Assembly: GCA_029817715.1 (NCBI GenBank)
Contig: JARUPY010000186.1
Span: 62,001 to 126,000 of the forward strand
DNA length: 64,000 nt
Source of the DNA: Melastoma dodecandrum
Lineage: Eukaryota > Streptophyta > Magnoliopsida > Myrtales > Melastomataceae
Reading direction: 5' to 3'
Both the position numbers and the translations under genes were made by a program. Positions 22,720 through 33,820 of this stretch are shown here, one piece after another. The notes below the pieces were generated by a model. It saw nothing but the letters and a program-made list of their open reading frames with translations. It searched no databases and was not told the origin of the DNA. Positions within the stretch are counted from its first letter, which is position 1. Each line of letters opens with the position of its first letter.

Positions 22720-23830
22720 AAATTGGGGGAGAATTATTTTCATGATTGTAAATCCCCCAAATTGTGAGGGGAACCACATGATGAATATCCCCACTCCCAT
22801 AGCAATTATGGGGAATAATATGATGAAGAATTATTAAGGGGAACCACATGATGGGGAATAATATGATGAAGAACAATTATGAGGAAGGCACATGATGCTT
22901 TCGGTGTCAAAAGAAGAAGAAGAAGAAGAGAGGAGAAAAACACACACGGCCCTCGACGACCGGAGCTTCCCCTTTCCTCCCAACGAGCCTCTCAACCAAG
23001 GTAAGCTCATGGAGCAATGGAGACCCCCCCCCCCCCCCCCCCCCCCCGACCAGCCTAACCGCGGAAGACACATCCCGGTTTCATAAGTCGTCGGTTGCGG
23101 TAAGAAGAAACAACGGCAACCCCGGACAACCTCCAACATCCTCTTCTCGCCGACTCTATGTTCGAGGCCTTCTTTCCGGCATCTAGGATCTGCCTTCCCT
23201 CGTCCAAAGATGAGGAGCACTTAACTACCACCTTTCATAACCTCGTAGCTTCGCGGGGGAACTCCCTTTTTGCTTTGACATTTTCTTATTTGTGCAGCCG
23301 CACCGCAAGGATTGGACAACCGAGAACCAACTCCCGGAGACATCCTGTGGTAGCCAAAACAGGATAAGATTCTCACATCCCCTTTCCTCCATACATCCTA
23401 GCATGTTAGGATGTGTTGCAGTCCTCCCATTAAGCTAAAATAGCTCGGTGAGTCCAAGCAAGCTTCGGATCAGTTTGCGCACCCTTCGGTTTTTGTTGTA
23501 TATCTTTCTGTGTGCTTGTCGGAATCACGTGAAACCATTTGCATTTGACTCATAACTTCAATACGGACCTAAGGACACCAACCAATCTCATTTTGAGTTC
23601 CTATCCTAGGTTTTTCGAATAAAACACTAAACTGGTCACATACAGTCGAGTTTCGCACGTTTGGACAAGCTCATTTGCATTTTTACCGTACGTCAAAACT
23701 TTAAATATACTCTAGACAAATCATACTAGCTGTATACAGAGTTTCATGCATAAAGGTTTAGTGGTTTTAAAGTGACATGGCAGTTACTCACGAGTAGAGT
23801 GATTTCGAAGAATCTGAACGTCCGTAAGTT
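22720..23830. other. Repeat-like DNA, no gene
   Basis: It contains short tandem repeats of CACATGATG/GGGAATAATATGATG (22770-22900), a GAA microsatellite (22909-22930), a run of about 22 C (23026-23047), and unassigned sequence to 23830. The short open frames here cross these low-complexity tracts and are not supported. Confidence 0.55.
23026..23047. repeat. Poly-C homopolymer
   Basis: About 22 consecutive C. The length is likely unstable, or uncertain from sequencing. Confidence 0.8.
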
Positions 23831-24385
23831 CGGATCTGCAGGTCGACAGTTCATTCTTTCACTCATAACATTCTGTTTGGAACTCTTATTGATGTAAAAC
23901 TTACACCATTAGATTTCTGACTCAAAGAGCTTTGTTTTGAGTATTAGTAGCCTCATTTTCATGAACTGAGCTAAAAGATATAGACGTTTTTCTAAGAGGT
24001 AGCAAAACTGTCGAATGTTCGGACCTGCATGTTGGTTCCTCACTCTTTCATTCATAACTTTCTTTCTGAAACTCGTATTGACATAAAAACACCATTAGAT
24101 GCCTGATCTCAAGAGCTTTGTTTTGAGTATAAATAAGTGAATTTTCGTGAACTGGGCTAAAAGTTATATACGTTTTCCTGAGAAGCAGCAAAACTGTCGG
24201 AGCTCAGATCTGCATGTGGACATCTCACGCTTTCGTTCATAACTTTCGTTACGGACCTTAGATTGATTTGAAACTTGCGCTATTGGATTACTGACTTGAA
24301 GATCTCTTTGAAGTATAAATATGTATATTTTCATGAATTGAGTAGAAAGTTATGCATATTTTTGTGAAAGGTACCAAAGCTGCCG
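23831..24385 (+). repeat. Tandem array, about 187 bp monomer, three units
   Basis: The motif CGGATCTGCA/CGGACCTGCA/CAGATCTGCA starts at 23831, 24020 and 24205, spacing 189 and 185. Each unit then has CTTTC-TTCATAACTTTC, ACCATTAGAT-CTGA, GAGCTTTGTTTTGAGTAT, TTTTCATGAACTGAGC and ends at an AAACTGTCG-like motif. The units differ by perhaps 20-25%. Such arrays occur in untranslated parts of LTR retroelements, but no element could be delimited. Confidence 0.75.
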
Positions 24386-25560
24386 TGTTTATCATGTATA
24401 TATTACTTACTAACCATTTTTATCCCGATGTTTTTCGCATGTAAAAATACAACTCACCAACCCCGGGTGACGTTCGGGAAGTATTCGAGGTCAACAGGCT
24501 CAAACGCCTCACGTAAATCACTCTTTTGAACTTCATCGCTTCATGAAGTCTTTTGTGCTTTCTTACTTAGAACATGTCTAAGTACGTTCATCCTTTTTAC
24601 GCATAAATCACATGAGGAATGCACATATAAGCAAAGCTTCGATGATTGACGAGGAAGGACGGATCGTACGCTTCCATCTCCAGCTTCAAGTGACGCATGA
24701 GAGACCGTAGCGAAAATGCTCCATACGACCCCAACCGACAAATCGAAGGTACAAAAGGGGAGGTGCGGGCCTCCCCGAATTACTCACTTCCACATGTAAC
24801 GGGCTGCGGGCACAAGTGCATAGGCCAGCAGTCACAACCTTTTCCCGCTCTCTTTAATCTAAATAATTGTCCGTGATTGTTCGCATGCCTTAGGCCCGTA
24901 GGTTTATCGTCGCATGCTGTTTGTGAAACCAACACACATGAGTTCGGGCTCAAAAAAGCCAGAATCGGGTCCAACACCCGTAAAACATTGACATGAGTCC
25001 GGAGTCATGCCCGAATCGGGTCCAACACCCGTTAACCAAAAGCAAACTTTTGGAGCAAACGCCACCCTTTTCGCATGTTTAAGTGTAAGAGTTAGTAATT
25101 AGGGATCCCCGAACCCTACTCTGGTTTTCCGACTTAGACCACTTTTCAAAAAATAAGTCGGTGGCGACTCCGTAATCGTTTACCTAAGTTAAACACAACA
25201 TTTTTACGAAGTCATTTTGGATGAGGAACTGGCGACACGAGCCGCTCCCGATTCCTCCCGAAAGTTCCTCCTTCGGATCATGCTCCTCCTTTCGTCCGCC
25301 GCCTCTTAGGAAATCAGAGACGGTCGGCGAGGGCCCGAGCAGGCCCAGTTAGGAACCTAGGGAGGGATCAACCAATTCCCTTCCGCAGCGTCCGACGTTC
25401 GAGTCGTGACGTCGACCGGTTGGGCCTTGGGGAGCGGGCCCGGATCCTCGGATCGTCCGAACCACAGCGCGCGTGCTAGGCCGGAGGGCGCGCGTACAAT
25501 ATCTTGTTCGGATATCAACGTTTTTCTTCACTCCTCATTCATAAATCAACTTCCAAGATC
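24386..25560. other. Probable degraded LTR-element DNA, unassigned
   Basis: It holds two copies of CGAATCGGGTCCAACACCCG (24963 and 25011 regions; the first slightly diverged) and a stretch ending TCGGTGGCGACTCCG near 25160, reminiscent of untranslated regions of Ty3-type elements. There is no coding frame of note, and the class is not certain. Confidence 0.35.
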
Positions 25561-25564
25561 AACT

Positions 25565-26705
25565 TCGGGATTTGAGGATCCTCAGGTGCATGACCATGTA
25601 TATAAGCTTGATAAAGCTTTGTATGGCCTGAGACAAGCTCCAAGAGGCTAGGATGAAAGGCTGAGCCAATTTCTTATTGAAAAAAGCTATAGAAAGGGAA
25701 AGGTTGATACAACTCTTTTCCTGAAGAAGCACGGAACCGAGCTTCTGGTAGTTCAGATCTACGTAGATGACATCATCTTTGGATCTACTAACAATATCTT
25801 GTGTAATGAGTTCGCCGAACTCATGAAAGGAGAATTTGAGATGAGCATGATGGGAGAATTAACATTCTTTCTAGGCTTATAGATTCGTCAAACATCATAA
25901 GGTACTTTCATCCATCAGGAGCAGTAAACTAAACAACTTCTGAAAAAATATGAGTTGAGCAACTCAAAATAGCTGTCTACTCCCATGAGCGCAAATGCTA
26001 TTGTGGAGAAAGACGAAACAGGAAAGGATGCAGATCCTAACCTCTACAGGAGCATGATAGGATCCTTATTATACCATACTACCTCCAGGCCTGACAATCT
26101 ATTCCGCGTTTGCCTTTGTGCTAGATACCAATCAGCACCAAATGAGCCCATTTAACTCATGTTAAAAGGATATTTCGATATCTTTCTGGGACTACAAATC
26201 TAGGGTTTTGATATTATAGGAGATCATTATTTGATCTTGTAGGGTACTCCGATACAGACTTTGATGGCTGAAAAATCGATCGGAAGAGTACTTCTGGAAC
26301 CCGTCAATTGCTTAGAGATATGCTCATATCGTGGCACTCAAAGAAGCAAGCTTCGGTTGCACTGTCAACAGCAGAAGCAGAATATGTTGCAGCAGCGAGT
26401 TGATGTGCACAGTTTCTGTGGATGCGTCAACAACTTGAGGATTGTGGTTTCAAGTTTGATAATATTCAAATACGGTGTGATAACACCAGTGCCATAAATC
26501 TGACCAAGAATCATGTTCGGCATTCAAGGTCTAAACATATAGAACTAAGACATAATTTCATTCGATATCATGTCCAGAATGGTTCTATTACTGTGGAATA
26601 TGTGAGCAGAGAAGCATAGCTCTATGATATCTTCACAAACCCATTGAATTTTGAGAAATTCTCAAAATTACGACTCAAATTAGGGATTTATTATCCCTTC
26701 TAAGT
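25565..26705 (+). pseudogene. Dead Ty1/copia polymerase fragment (RT to RNase H)
   Basis: Reading through stops and frame shifts, the plus strand shows KLDKALYGLRQAPRG, KVDTTLFLKK, LLVVQIYVDDIIFGSTN (the YVDD reverse transcriptase box), FEMSMMGELTFFLGL, MIGSLLYHTTSRPD, and RNase H motifs near 26300-26610. The IYVDDIIFG and EFEMSMMGEL style suggests the Sire/Maximus copia lineage. At least ten in-frame stops are seen. It lacks gag, integrase and recognisable LTRs, so it is an old truncated copy. Confidence 0.85.
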
Positions 26706-27370
26706 GGATCTGATTGATCCTTATTGCGTGCTATCAGAATTTTGTTTGCAAATTTAGATTTTGAAAATATATATTTTTTCCATTTCACTTTTGGATTTAT
26801 TTCTTTCCAAAAATTTCCCTCCTTCCATTTGTTTAATTATTCAATTTTCTTCAAATTATAATCCACTTTCTTCGCTTCCCCTCTGATTCTATTTTCAAAA
26901 CGTTATTATTACAGATTTTATTTGGATTTTTAGTATGTGTTGATGATGCAAAAAGGGGAGAAGTAGGCTTCTGGAGACTTTCTGCTAGTTTTCTGGAGAA
27001 TTTTTGCTAGTTTTAGGACATGTTCTGTGTTCTTTTTTGCACTTATGTGTTTGCAGGACATGAAGGCACTAAGGAGATAGTGTGTTGCAGATCTCAGCAG
27101 AATTACTTTCTGCCTGAGAAAGACTCGCAGAACGATGGTTCTGTATGAGCACAGCATGCACGTTTAGATGTTCATTTGAAATGAAAGTGAACAGCATGGG
27201 TTTGAAATCATTTGTGTCTAGACTAAATGAAAAGAAGTTCAATGACTTAACATTCTTCACCCTATCTGCACCTTATATTCGATTGTGAGTTCCATGCTAC
27301 TTTTAAGCGGTCTAGACCCCTCTGGGCTTAGTAGTTAAAATGATGTGCACGGTGGATTGACGCAGGAAGG
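26706..27370. other. Intergenic, nothing recognised
   Basis: AT-rich flank of the dead copia fragment; no gene, tRNA or clear repeat was seen. Confidence 0.5.
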
Positions 27371-27469
27371 AGGCCGGGGTGCTACATGTGCATGGAAACG
27401 TGAAAGACTCGGAGGAGACATTGTGGATCGGCCACGTCACAACTTCCATTGATGCAATTGCTAGATCTG

Positions 27470-28272
27470 AGGGTATTCATTTCACTTTGTGGTTCTGCAA
27501 TTTTTCTAGGGTCACCGGAACTGAAAAAAGCGGATATGCTCGATGGTTTGGGTTTGCAGGACTTTCCTGGGATGTTCGAGTTGAACATGTGGAGAGAGTG
27601 AAATGGTATGCACCACACATCCGCCATCTTGTCGCTGACGTGACAAGCAGACATACCCAGAGGTGATTCCGTTCTCCATAGGCTAATGATGTTCAAACTC
27701 CATTAACAGTTGCGATTTCCGAATGCATTAAAAACCTGTTGTTTAGTTCCATGTCTTGCATCAGATATGTGCCCATCTCTCATTTTTCATCCGTTAGATG
27801 TCGAAATAGTCCTGCAACAATACTTAAAAAATGTTCCATTTCGAGTGGAAAGGGTTGTGCTCCCTTTTTTTAGGGAAAAGACTTGATAACAGCTATAAAA
27901 CTCGGTAATCATTCATGTTTCGAGCTTGCCTCGTCTAGAAAACTCGAACACTTAACGATATATTGTTGGCTTTCTCCATAATATTAATAAATTTGACAGA
28001 GAAGCTGCGAATGCTGTAAAGTAAAAGAATGCAAATTGAAAAGGAAACTATGTTTACGCGATTATCGAGTAACGGGATGCAGTCTCACTCACGTGTCATC
28101 ACATATACTATACACTCCAATATACGAAAGATATTTGGTAAAGGATGCATAGGCTCGAACCTTGTGAGATCATTGTGCATCAAACTAGGATGGACCGTGA
28201 CTTGTGCACCAAAAGAAATCACCCAACGATGCTGGTTTAGTGCCACCACTGACCTTAGAACAGGTTTGCTGG
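27470..28272 (-). repeat. Inverted copy of the CDPK 3' flank (56060-56740)
   Basis: The minus strand matches the plus-strand sequence from the last CDPK codons (CAGCAAA-CTG near 56061) through TCAGTGG-GGCACTAAACC, CACTCTTTCCACTCGAAATGG-like and GACAAGATGGCGGATGTGTGG. The only CDPK coding remnant is the last dozen codons. Confidence 0.85.
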
Positions 28273-28338
28273 CACATTTCGACCCTTTAAAATAAATATT
28301 TTATGCACATTTCGACCCTTTAAAATAAATATTTTATG
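28273..28338. repeat. 33-bp tandem repeat at a duplication breakpoint
   Basis: Two perfect 33-base units starting CACATTTCGACCCTTTAAAA at 28273 and 28306; a third partial match starts at 28339. They sit exactly where JMJ 3' flank (52.33 kb equivalent) is joined to CDPK 3' end (56.06 kb equivalent), so they look like filler made when the CDPK gene was lost from this copy. Confidence 0.85.
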
Positions 28339-30040
28339 CACATTTCGAGAAATAAAATGGTCATAGAGAGCCATACAGTTCCACGGTGCATACAACATAC
28401 AAAGATGCAGACAATAGCCGCGGCATATCATTAGACAACTTATCCACCTCATAACCAGCCATAAGTTTTCCAGAAAAAACCCCAGATTTACCGCGGCTAG
28501 AGCAAGATTCTTCACTTCGGAACCCGTGTAACCACCACAAACATAACCCGCTTGTCTGTATTGCACAGGCATCCACGTCGAGCATAAAAATAGGGGCCGC
28601 ATTCCTTTGTACGCATCGAAGGGGACTATTTCCCCTTTGATCGGTCTTCTTCCTCGCTCCCCTATTTTCGGAACAGCTCCAGATATTTGATTGCCTCTGC
28701 CATTGCATAGTTCATCATCTTCCTGACCTGTCAAATCTCAGCAACTATCATTTTGGGACCTCAGGAGAAAACTACTATTCCCAGAGGCCACATTCCTAGC
28801 AACACTATACCATGTAAATGCTGGCTTTCGGATCCTACAATTGCGACAAGATGTTGATCAAACCAATATAACAGAACAGCAGTCACACTAGAAGAGTCCA
28901 CATAATAGAAAATGCTCAGTTTTGTTGATGCGATCCATAAATCATTATCAGGGATTCAGGGTACTAGTTCCTAGGAAATAGCTCTACAAGGAGGAAACGC
29001 ATCTGGTAACTCTTCTTGCTAAGGTAAATATGGAAATATCCTCTGGCAAAAACAAATGGACTTCCAGATATTGCAATGCAACAGGTCACAGCATATAATC
29101 ACCAGTAAGGTTCCGAATAACAAACCTCTAATTTGTCCTCCTTTGCTCTGCGGTTATTGGGAAGCTTCTGGAACTCTTCAGCTAATCGAATGCACTCGCC
29201 GACATTTTCAGCAGAGACAAAATCCATGGCTACCTTGATGCATGACTACAAGAGACAAAAAAGGACTAGTTTAAATGTGGTAGAGAATGCACAAAAGTTT
29301 CTGATGTGCTGAAGGGAGGTCAAGCAAATTTCCACTACAATGAGTCCCTAAGGGGATACCCCGGTGGTAAAGGAGGATTCACCTAGGAGATCCCAAGTTC
29401 AAATCTCAACGGCCGCGCCGCGCCTTAAGGTACTTGTCAGACCCTAACTTTGGCGAGTTTGACTTATCCAATCATCGTGGATTTCTTGCAATGGCTCTAG
29501 GGGAACGCACTAGGTCCGAGTCAAGCAAAACTTTTAAACCAGTCCAGAAACCTCTTAGTTATAAAAAAAGAAAATTACACTACAATGCATCATTTCCATT
29601 AGTTGACCAGCATTCCAACAACAATCCTCCATACATTCTTCGTAAGCACAATCCTCCATTCAGGCAAGCGCTAAGGCTGGCACCAAAAGTATGCTGCGCC
29701 TTTGCTCTGTTTGGTTACCCGATAGTCAAAGGTAGTCAAACTTTTCATGTTTTTCGACATATCTCCTTCAATCTCCTCATCAGTGTCGGTATGGGCTCCG
29801 AGGTTGCAAAACACCTCCCACCCAAAATGTCAGTAAGTTGCAAACTCGGCACGTTTATTTCAAGCGAAGACTAGTATATGTCGAAAATAAACTCCTTCAA
29901 CATATACAATCCATATGGACATATGGAAAAGGGCTGGTCGAAAAAAATAGACTGATCCAATTGGAACTTGCTTTCTCAAAAGCTCACAAGCAGGCTCAGG
30001 GAAGAGCAATCCGGTGAGAGGAGGGGTCCGACGGAGACGT
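28339..30040 (-). pseudogene. Inverted partial copy of the JMJ25-type demethylase gene, 3' end
   Basis: The minus strand carries the last two exons of the gene at 42956-51940: 29245-29126 ([20 protein letters not shown]) and 28727-28662 ([13 protein letters not shown], stop). They have the same lengths (120 and 66 bases), splice sites and phase as the partner exons 51353-51472 and 51875-51940. Flanking intron sequence to 30040 matches the partner from about 49316, but lacks its 49765-50870 insertion. No catalytic JmjC exon is present, so the copy cannot make an enzyme. It ends about 20 bases from the native stop codon of the neighbouring CNL gene. Confidence 0.88.
29345..29420 (+). mobile_element. 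tRNA-derived SINE remnant
   Basis: CCGGTGGTAAAGGAGG resembles a Pol III A box and AAGTTCAAATCTC a B box, spaced as in tRNA genes. Related sequences lie at 51010-51265 (the duplicated partner, other strand) and at 58515-58590 (minus), so it is a dispersed family. Confidence 0.6.
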
Positions 30041-30056
30041 GGTGCCTGATGCTTTC

Positions 30057-30137
30057 TCAAAATGGACTGATGCCATCACTGGAGTAACTGGAGTCAACCG
30101 AGTCCCACGAGCGAAGAGTATAAGCGCTACCTGATGC
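30057..30137 (-). other. Displaced native 3' end of the CNL gene
   Basis: Starting from the target-site copy GCATC (plus 30133-30137), the minus strand continues the CNL frame without a stop for 24 codons and then reaches TGA at 30057-30059. This is the original C-terminal tail of the receptor (rich in Ser, Tyr and Asp; ends ...GISPF), separated from the rest of the gene by the 5085-bp copia insertion. Frame continuity across the 5-bp duplication supports this reading. Confidence 0.85.
30133..30137. repeat. Target-site duplication GATGC, left
   Basis: GATGC directly before the left LTR; the identical 5 bases follow the right LTR at 35223-35227. Five bases is the normal copia target-site length. 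Confidence 0.95.
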
Positions 30138-30490
30138 TGTTGAGACTAAAGTGATTCTCCAGCAGACCCAATGCTACGACCACCAAGGAGAAAGAAGTCA
30201 CCAAAGGAAATGCTTGGACAAGAGGAATGTTTACAAGAGGAATATGACTTGTATTTCTTTCTTGGTCATTACAAGATGGAGCCAATGACCCCTATTTATA
30301 GGGAGTGTTCGAAGGAGGAATCCTTCTCCATGTTTCTAGAATTTTCCTATCTAAGAAAAATCTAGACTAGTCCTATTGCTTTCTAGACTAATGTAAGAAA
30401 CTTCTAGAACCTACGAGAGCTTTCTAGACTAAGAGACTTCTAGAGTCTACGAGAGAAGGAGCCATTAGTCGGATGTTGTCACCTTTATCA
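30138..30490 (-). repeat. Copia 3' LTR
   Basis: 353 bp, TGTTGAGAC to TTTATCA on the plus strand. It differs from the other LTR at three bases (near 30159, 30324 and 30482). Confidence 0.97.
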
Positions 30491-30497
30491 CTCCCCC

Positions 30498-33400
30498 TCA
30501 ACACCGACTTGCTCTTCTTGTCATTCCAAGTTTTGATCGAAACTCCTCAAGCTTGCTAGCATTCAATCCTTTTGTTAGTATATCCGCTCGCTGATCTTCT
30601 GTACCAATATATTCTAGTGCGATCTCTCCTTGTAGCACTTTTTCTCGCAAGAAATGATAGTGGACCTCCACGTGCTTAGTTCTTGCATGGAACACTGGGT
30701 TTTCAGCTAATTGGATTGCTGACTTATTGTCACAGGATAAAGAAACTGCATAGTCAGCTTGCTGATGAAGGTCTCTTAATAACTGCATAAGCCAAGTAGA
30801 TTCTTGAGTTGCATTTGCAGCGGCTCTATATTCTGCTTCTGTGGTGGAGAGGGAGACTGTTGGTTGTCTCTTACTACACCATGATATTGCTCCCCCTGCA
30901 ATACTGAAAACATATCCTGTGGTTGATCTTCGAGTGTCGCGATCTCCGGCATAGTCCGCATCGCAATATCCGATCAATTTGCAATCTCCTTTGATCTTGT
31001 AGAGTATCCCATAATCCATCGTTCCCTTTATGTACCTTAAAATTCGTCGGACTGCTTCAAGGTGAGGCTTCTTTGGAGATTGCATAAATCTGCTTACCAA
31101 ACCGACCGCATAGGAGATATCTGGCCTTGTGTGTGTCAGGTAGATCAGACTCCCAACCAACTGACGATACATTGTTGACTCTTCAAGATCCTTGCCTTCA
31201 TTTGCACTAAGCTTAGCGTTGAACTCAATAGGTGTTGATATCGGCTTGCACTCGGACATCCCGTATTTCTTTAGTAGCTCTTTTGCATATTTCTGTTGAC
31301 ATAAGAATAAGCCTTCCGGAACTCGATCGACTTCTAATCCCAAGAAATGCTTCAATTCTCCGAGCTCCTTCATGTGGAACCTCACAGAAAGATTATCTTT
31401 GATCAACTTGATCTCTAAGTTGTCATCTCCTGTGATGATAAGGTCGTCCACATACACGAGCACCACTGTAATTTTCTCTTCTCGAACTTTGATGAAGAGA
31501 CTTGAATCAGCCACTGTTAGAGTATATCCACCCTGGATTAAGAACTCTGCAATCTTACCGTACCATGCCCGTGGTGCCTGCTTCAATCCGTATAAAGCTT
31601 TCCTTAATTTGCAAACATAGCTGGGGTGGTACTTATCTGCAAAGCCCTGGGGTTGCCCCATGTAGATTGCCCGATCCAGCTCTCCATGCAAAAAGGCATT
31701 CTTCACATCCATCTGCCAAAGTTTCCAGGTCTTACTTGCAGCCAGGGCGAGTAGAACTCTGACAGTTGTTATCTTTGCTACTGGGCTAAATGTCTCATCG
31801 TAGTCCAAACCATACTGCTGTGAGAATCCTCGAGCGACAAGACGGGCCTTGTCGTCGGGACGAGTCTTCACCTTATAGACCCACTTGCAAGATATGGGTG
31901 TCACCTCGCTGGGTTTAGGAACCAACTCCCAAGTTTGGTTTTCTTCTAGGGCTCGAATTTCTTCTTGCATTGCTTCTCGCCATACCTTGTGCTTGGATGC
32001 TTCTTCATAAGTTGATGGCTCATGTGGATCTATATCTTCCGCAAGTGCTGCGTCTATGTATCGTGTTGGCGGTCTCCGTTGCCTAGTGGATCTTCTCAAC
32101 GGTGTCATCCCGTCACCAGTTTCTTCTTCTGTTGCATTCTCCTCAGAGGACCTTTGATACACTCCTGTTTGCCAAGGTCTCTCTTCTTCTGTATCATCAT
32201 TTCTTATTATAGAAGGCCCTTCTTCAGTTTCTTCAAAAGTTGGTTTTAGTGTTACTAGCTCCCCCTGCTTAATGTGATCCTTGTTTTCTTCTATTGTTGA
32301 GGGTGACCACCAAGAAGTTGCTTCATCGAAAACAACGTTCCTTGATACGGTGCACTTGTTGGTCGTAGGATCACAACATCTCCATCCTTTCCTCTCTGTG
32401 TCGTATCCTACGAAGATACACTTGGTCGCCTTCTTGTCGAACTTGCTCCGCAAGTGGCTAGGGATGAAGACATAACAAACACACCCAAAGACTCGAAAGT
32501 GGCTTACTGTAGGCTTCATCTTCCATAGTAGCTCGAAGGGTGTCTTGAACTTGAGGCGAGCTTGGGGTAGCCTATTTGCAACATCTGCAGCCGTTTTCAT
32601 GCACTCTGCCCAATATCTTCCTGGGACATTTCTGGCGTGCAACATGCTTCTGCATACTTCTGCAAGATGCCTGTTCTTCCTTTCTGCCACCCCGTTCTGC
32701 TGTGGCGTGTGGGGACAAGTTAACTGTCGTCTTATCCTGTTCGCCTTTAGGTATTCTCCAAACTCCCGGGAGGTATATTCTCCCCCGTTGTCAGTACGTA
32801 GGCACTTCACCTTCGTCTGCAGATCGCTCTCCACCTTGATCTTGAACTCTATGAACTTCTGTAGGGCTTCTGACTTTTCTTTCATGAAGTATACCCAGAC
32901 GTACCTTGAGTAGTCGTCGATGAAAGTCACCATGTATCTACAGCCACCTATTGATGGATGTTTCACTGGACCGAATACATCCGAGTGGATCAACTGCAAT
33001 GGTTTCTCAGCCCTGTACTTGGATTCTTCGTACGGTAACTGGTATGCTTTACCGTACTGGCAGCCTGAGCAGACGTTGTCGACGTTTACTTCTAGCTGCG
33101 GGAGACCCTTCAACATCTCCTTGCTCATCATCACCTTTAACTTGTGGTATCCGACGTGCCCAAGCCTCTCGTGCCACAGGTCAGCTGTCTCATTCCTCTT
33201 CACCTTGTCTATGTATGCCGATTCTGCTGACATCACATAGATGGAGTTTACCTTCCGTCCTTCCATGATCGGCGTCCCAGAAAACTTCAACTCGTGGTAG
33301 ACCTTGACGTCATCAGGTCCGAACACCACGAAATTACCAGGGGCTGTCAGTTGGGCTACTGACAGAAGATTCTTCTTTATCCCAGGGACATGGTAGACTC

Positions 33401-33551
33401 CTTGGAGTTGCACTTTGTTGGCACCATCATCGACGTCAATAACAGTCTTCCCGACATGAGCGATAGGTAGTCTGGAGTTGTTGGCGGTGACGACGACTCG
33501 CTGTCCTTTGTATTCTGATAGCTCCCGTAGCTTCTCCTCGTCACCTGTCAT
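30498..33551 (-). CDS. Copia pol: GAG-pre-integrase, integrase, reverse transcriptase, RNase H
   Basis: Open for 1017 codons. In order: GAG-pre-integrase with the zinc-binding HxxxH/CxxC region (LWHERLGHVGYHKL, CSGCQYGK), integrase core (HSDVFGPV, DDYSRYVWVYF, LRTDNGGEYTS, PHTPQQNGVAERKNR), reverse transcriptase (LWQMDVKNAFLHGEL, VLVYVDDLIITGDD), and RNase H (YCDADYAGDRDTRRSTTGY, LSTTEAEYRA, TKHVEVHYHFLRE, ADILTKGL). Catalytic residues of each enzyme are present. The frame begins just after a stop codon that separates it from the protease aspartate region (FDSGCSNHMTG). The style fits the Tork/TNT1-like lineage. Confidence 0.95.
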   Translation of the reverse strand: MTGDEEKLRELSEYKGQRVVVTANNSRLPIAHVGKTVIDVDDGANKVQLQGVYHVPGIKKNLLSVAQLTAPGNFVVFGPDDVKVYHELKFSGTPIMEGRKVNSIYVMSAESAYIDKVKRNETADLWHERLGHVGYHKLKVMMSKEMLKGLPQLEVNVDNVCSGCQYGKAYQLPYEESKYRAEKPLQLIHSDVFGPVKHPSIGGCRYMVTFIDDYSRYVWVYFMKEKSEALQKFIEFKIKVESDLQTKVKCLRTDNGGEYTSREFGEYLKANRIRRQLTCPHTPQQNGVAERKNRHLAEVCRSMLHARNVPGRYWAECMKTAADVANRLPQARLKFKTPFELLWKMKPTVSHFRVFGCVCYVFIPSHLRSKFDKKATKCIFVGYDTERKGWRCCDPTTNKCTVSRNVVFDEATSWWSPSTIEENKDHIKQGELVTLKPTFEETEEGPSIIRNDDTEEERPWQTGVYQRSSEENATEEETGDGMTPLRRSTRQRRPPTRYIDAALAEDIDPHEPSTYEEASKHKVWREAMQEEIRALEENQTWELVPKPSEVTPISCKWVYKVKTRPDDKARLVARGFSQQYGLDYDETFSPVAKITTVRVLLALAASKTWKLWQMDVKNAFLHGELDRAIYMGQPQGFADKYHPSYVCKLRKALYGLKQAPRAWYGKIAEFLIQGGYTLTVADSSLFIKVREEKITVVLVYVDDLIITGDDNLEIKLIKDNLSVRFHMKELGELKHFLGLEVDRVPEGLFLCQQKYAKELLKKYGMSECKPISTPIEFNAKLSANEGKDLEESTMYRQLVGSLIYLTHTRPDISYAVGLVSRFMQSPKKPHLEAVRRILRYIKGTMDYGILYKIKGDCKLIGYCDADYAGDRDTRRSTTGYVFSIAGGAISWCSKRQPTVSLSTTEAEYRAAANATQESTWLMQLLRDLHQQADYAVSLSCDNKSAIQLAENPVFHARTKHVEVHYHFLREKVLQGEIALEYIGTEDQRADILTKGLNASKLEEFRSKLGMTRRASRC

Positions 33552-33820
33552 ATGGTTGGAGCACCCCGAGTCAAATATTCAGTTCTCTGCATAGTTCACA
33601 GAGTTGTTGTGAACTACTGCAAGAGCCTGGTCTTCCAACAACTGATCTTCTTCCATCACAGCGAGAGATGCTTCAAGGTTCCATTCATCTTCAGATTTAT
33701 CTCCTTCTTGATTGGCTGACGTGGCAGCATTTCCTTCCACGTTCTTCTTCTTGAACCAGCAGTCTCTCGCATAGTGGCCCTTCTTTCCACAGTTGAAGCA
33801 TTTTTCATCGTTTCGCTGTG
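33552..33820 (-). pseudogene. Copia gag-protease junction, out of frame
   Basis: This piece encodes the CCHC zinc knuckle (CFNCGKKGHYARDC) and the lead-in to the protease. It is not in frame with the gag start (a frame shift near 33860) and ends at a TGA (plus 33579-33581 region) where copia elements usually have Trp before IFDSG. Confidence 0.85.

Noticed and set aside
22229..22837. 202-codon plus-strand frame
   Set aside because: It is the antisense of the cysteine-rich copy C plus low-complexity flank; the minus strand carries the conserved cysteine pattern.
27379..27696. Frames similar to 56503-56745
   Set aside because: The similarity reflects the inverted duplication of CDPK 3' flank; frames differ, contain stops between copies and show no domain.
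28255..28734. 159-codon minus-strand frame
   Set aside because: A read-through of the duplicated JMJ last exon in the wrong frame plus 3' flank and the 33-bp repeats; the true exon ends at the TAG at 28662-28664.
32022..33268. Several plus-strand frames of 64-122 codons
   Set aside because: Antisense of the copia pol gene.
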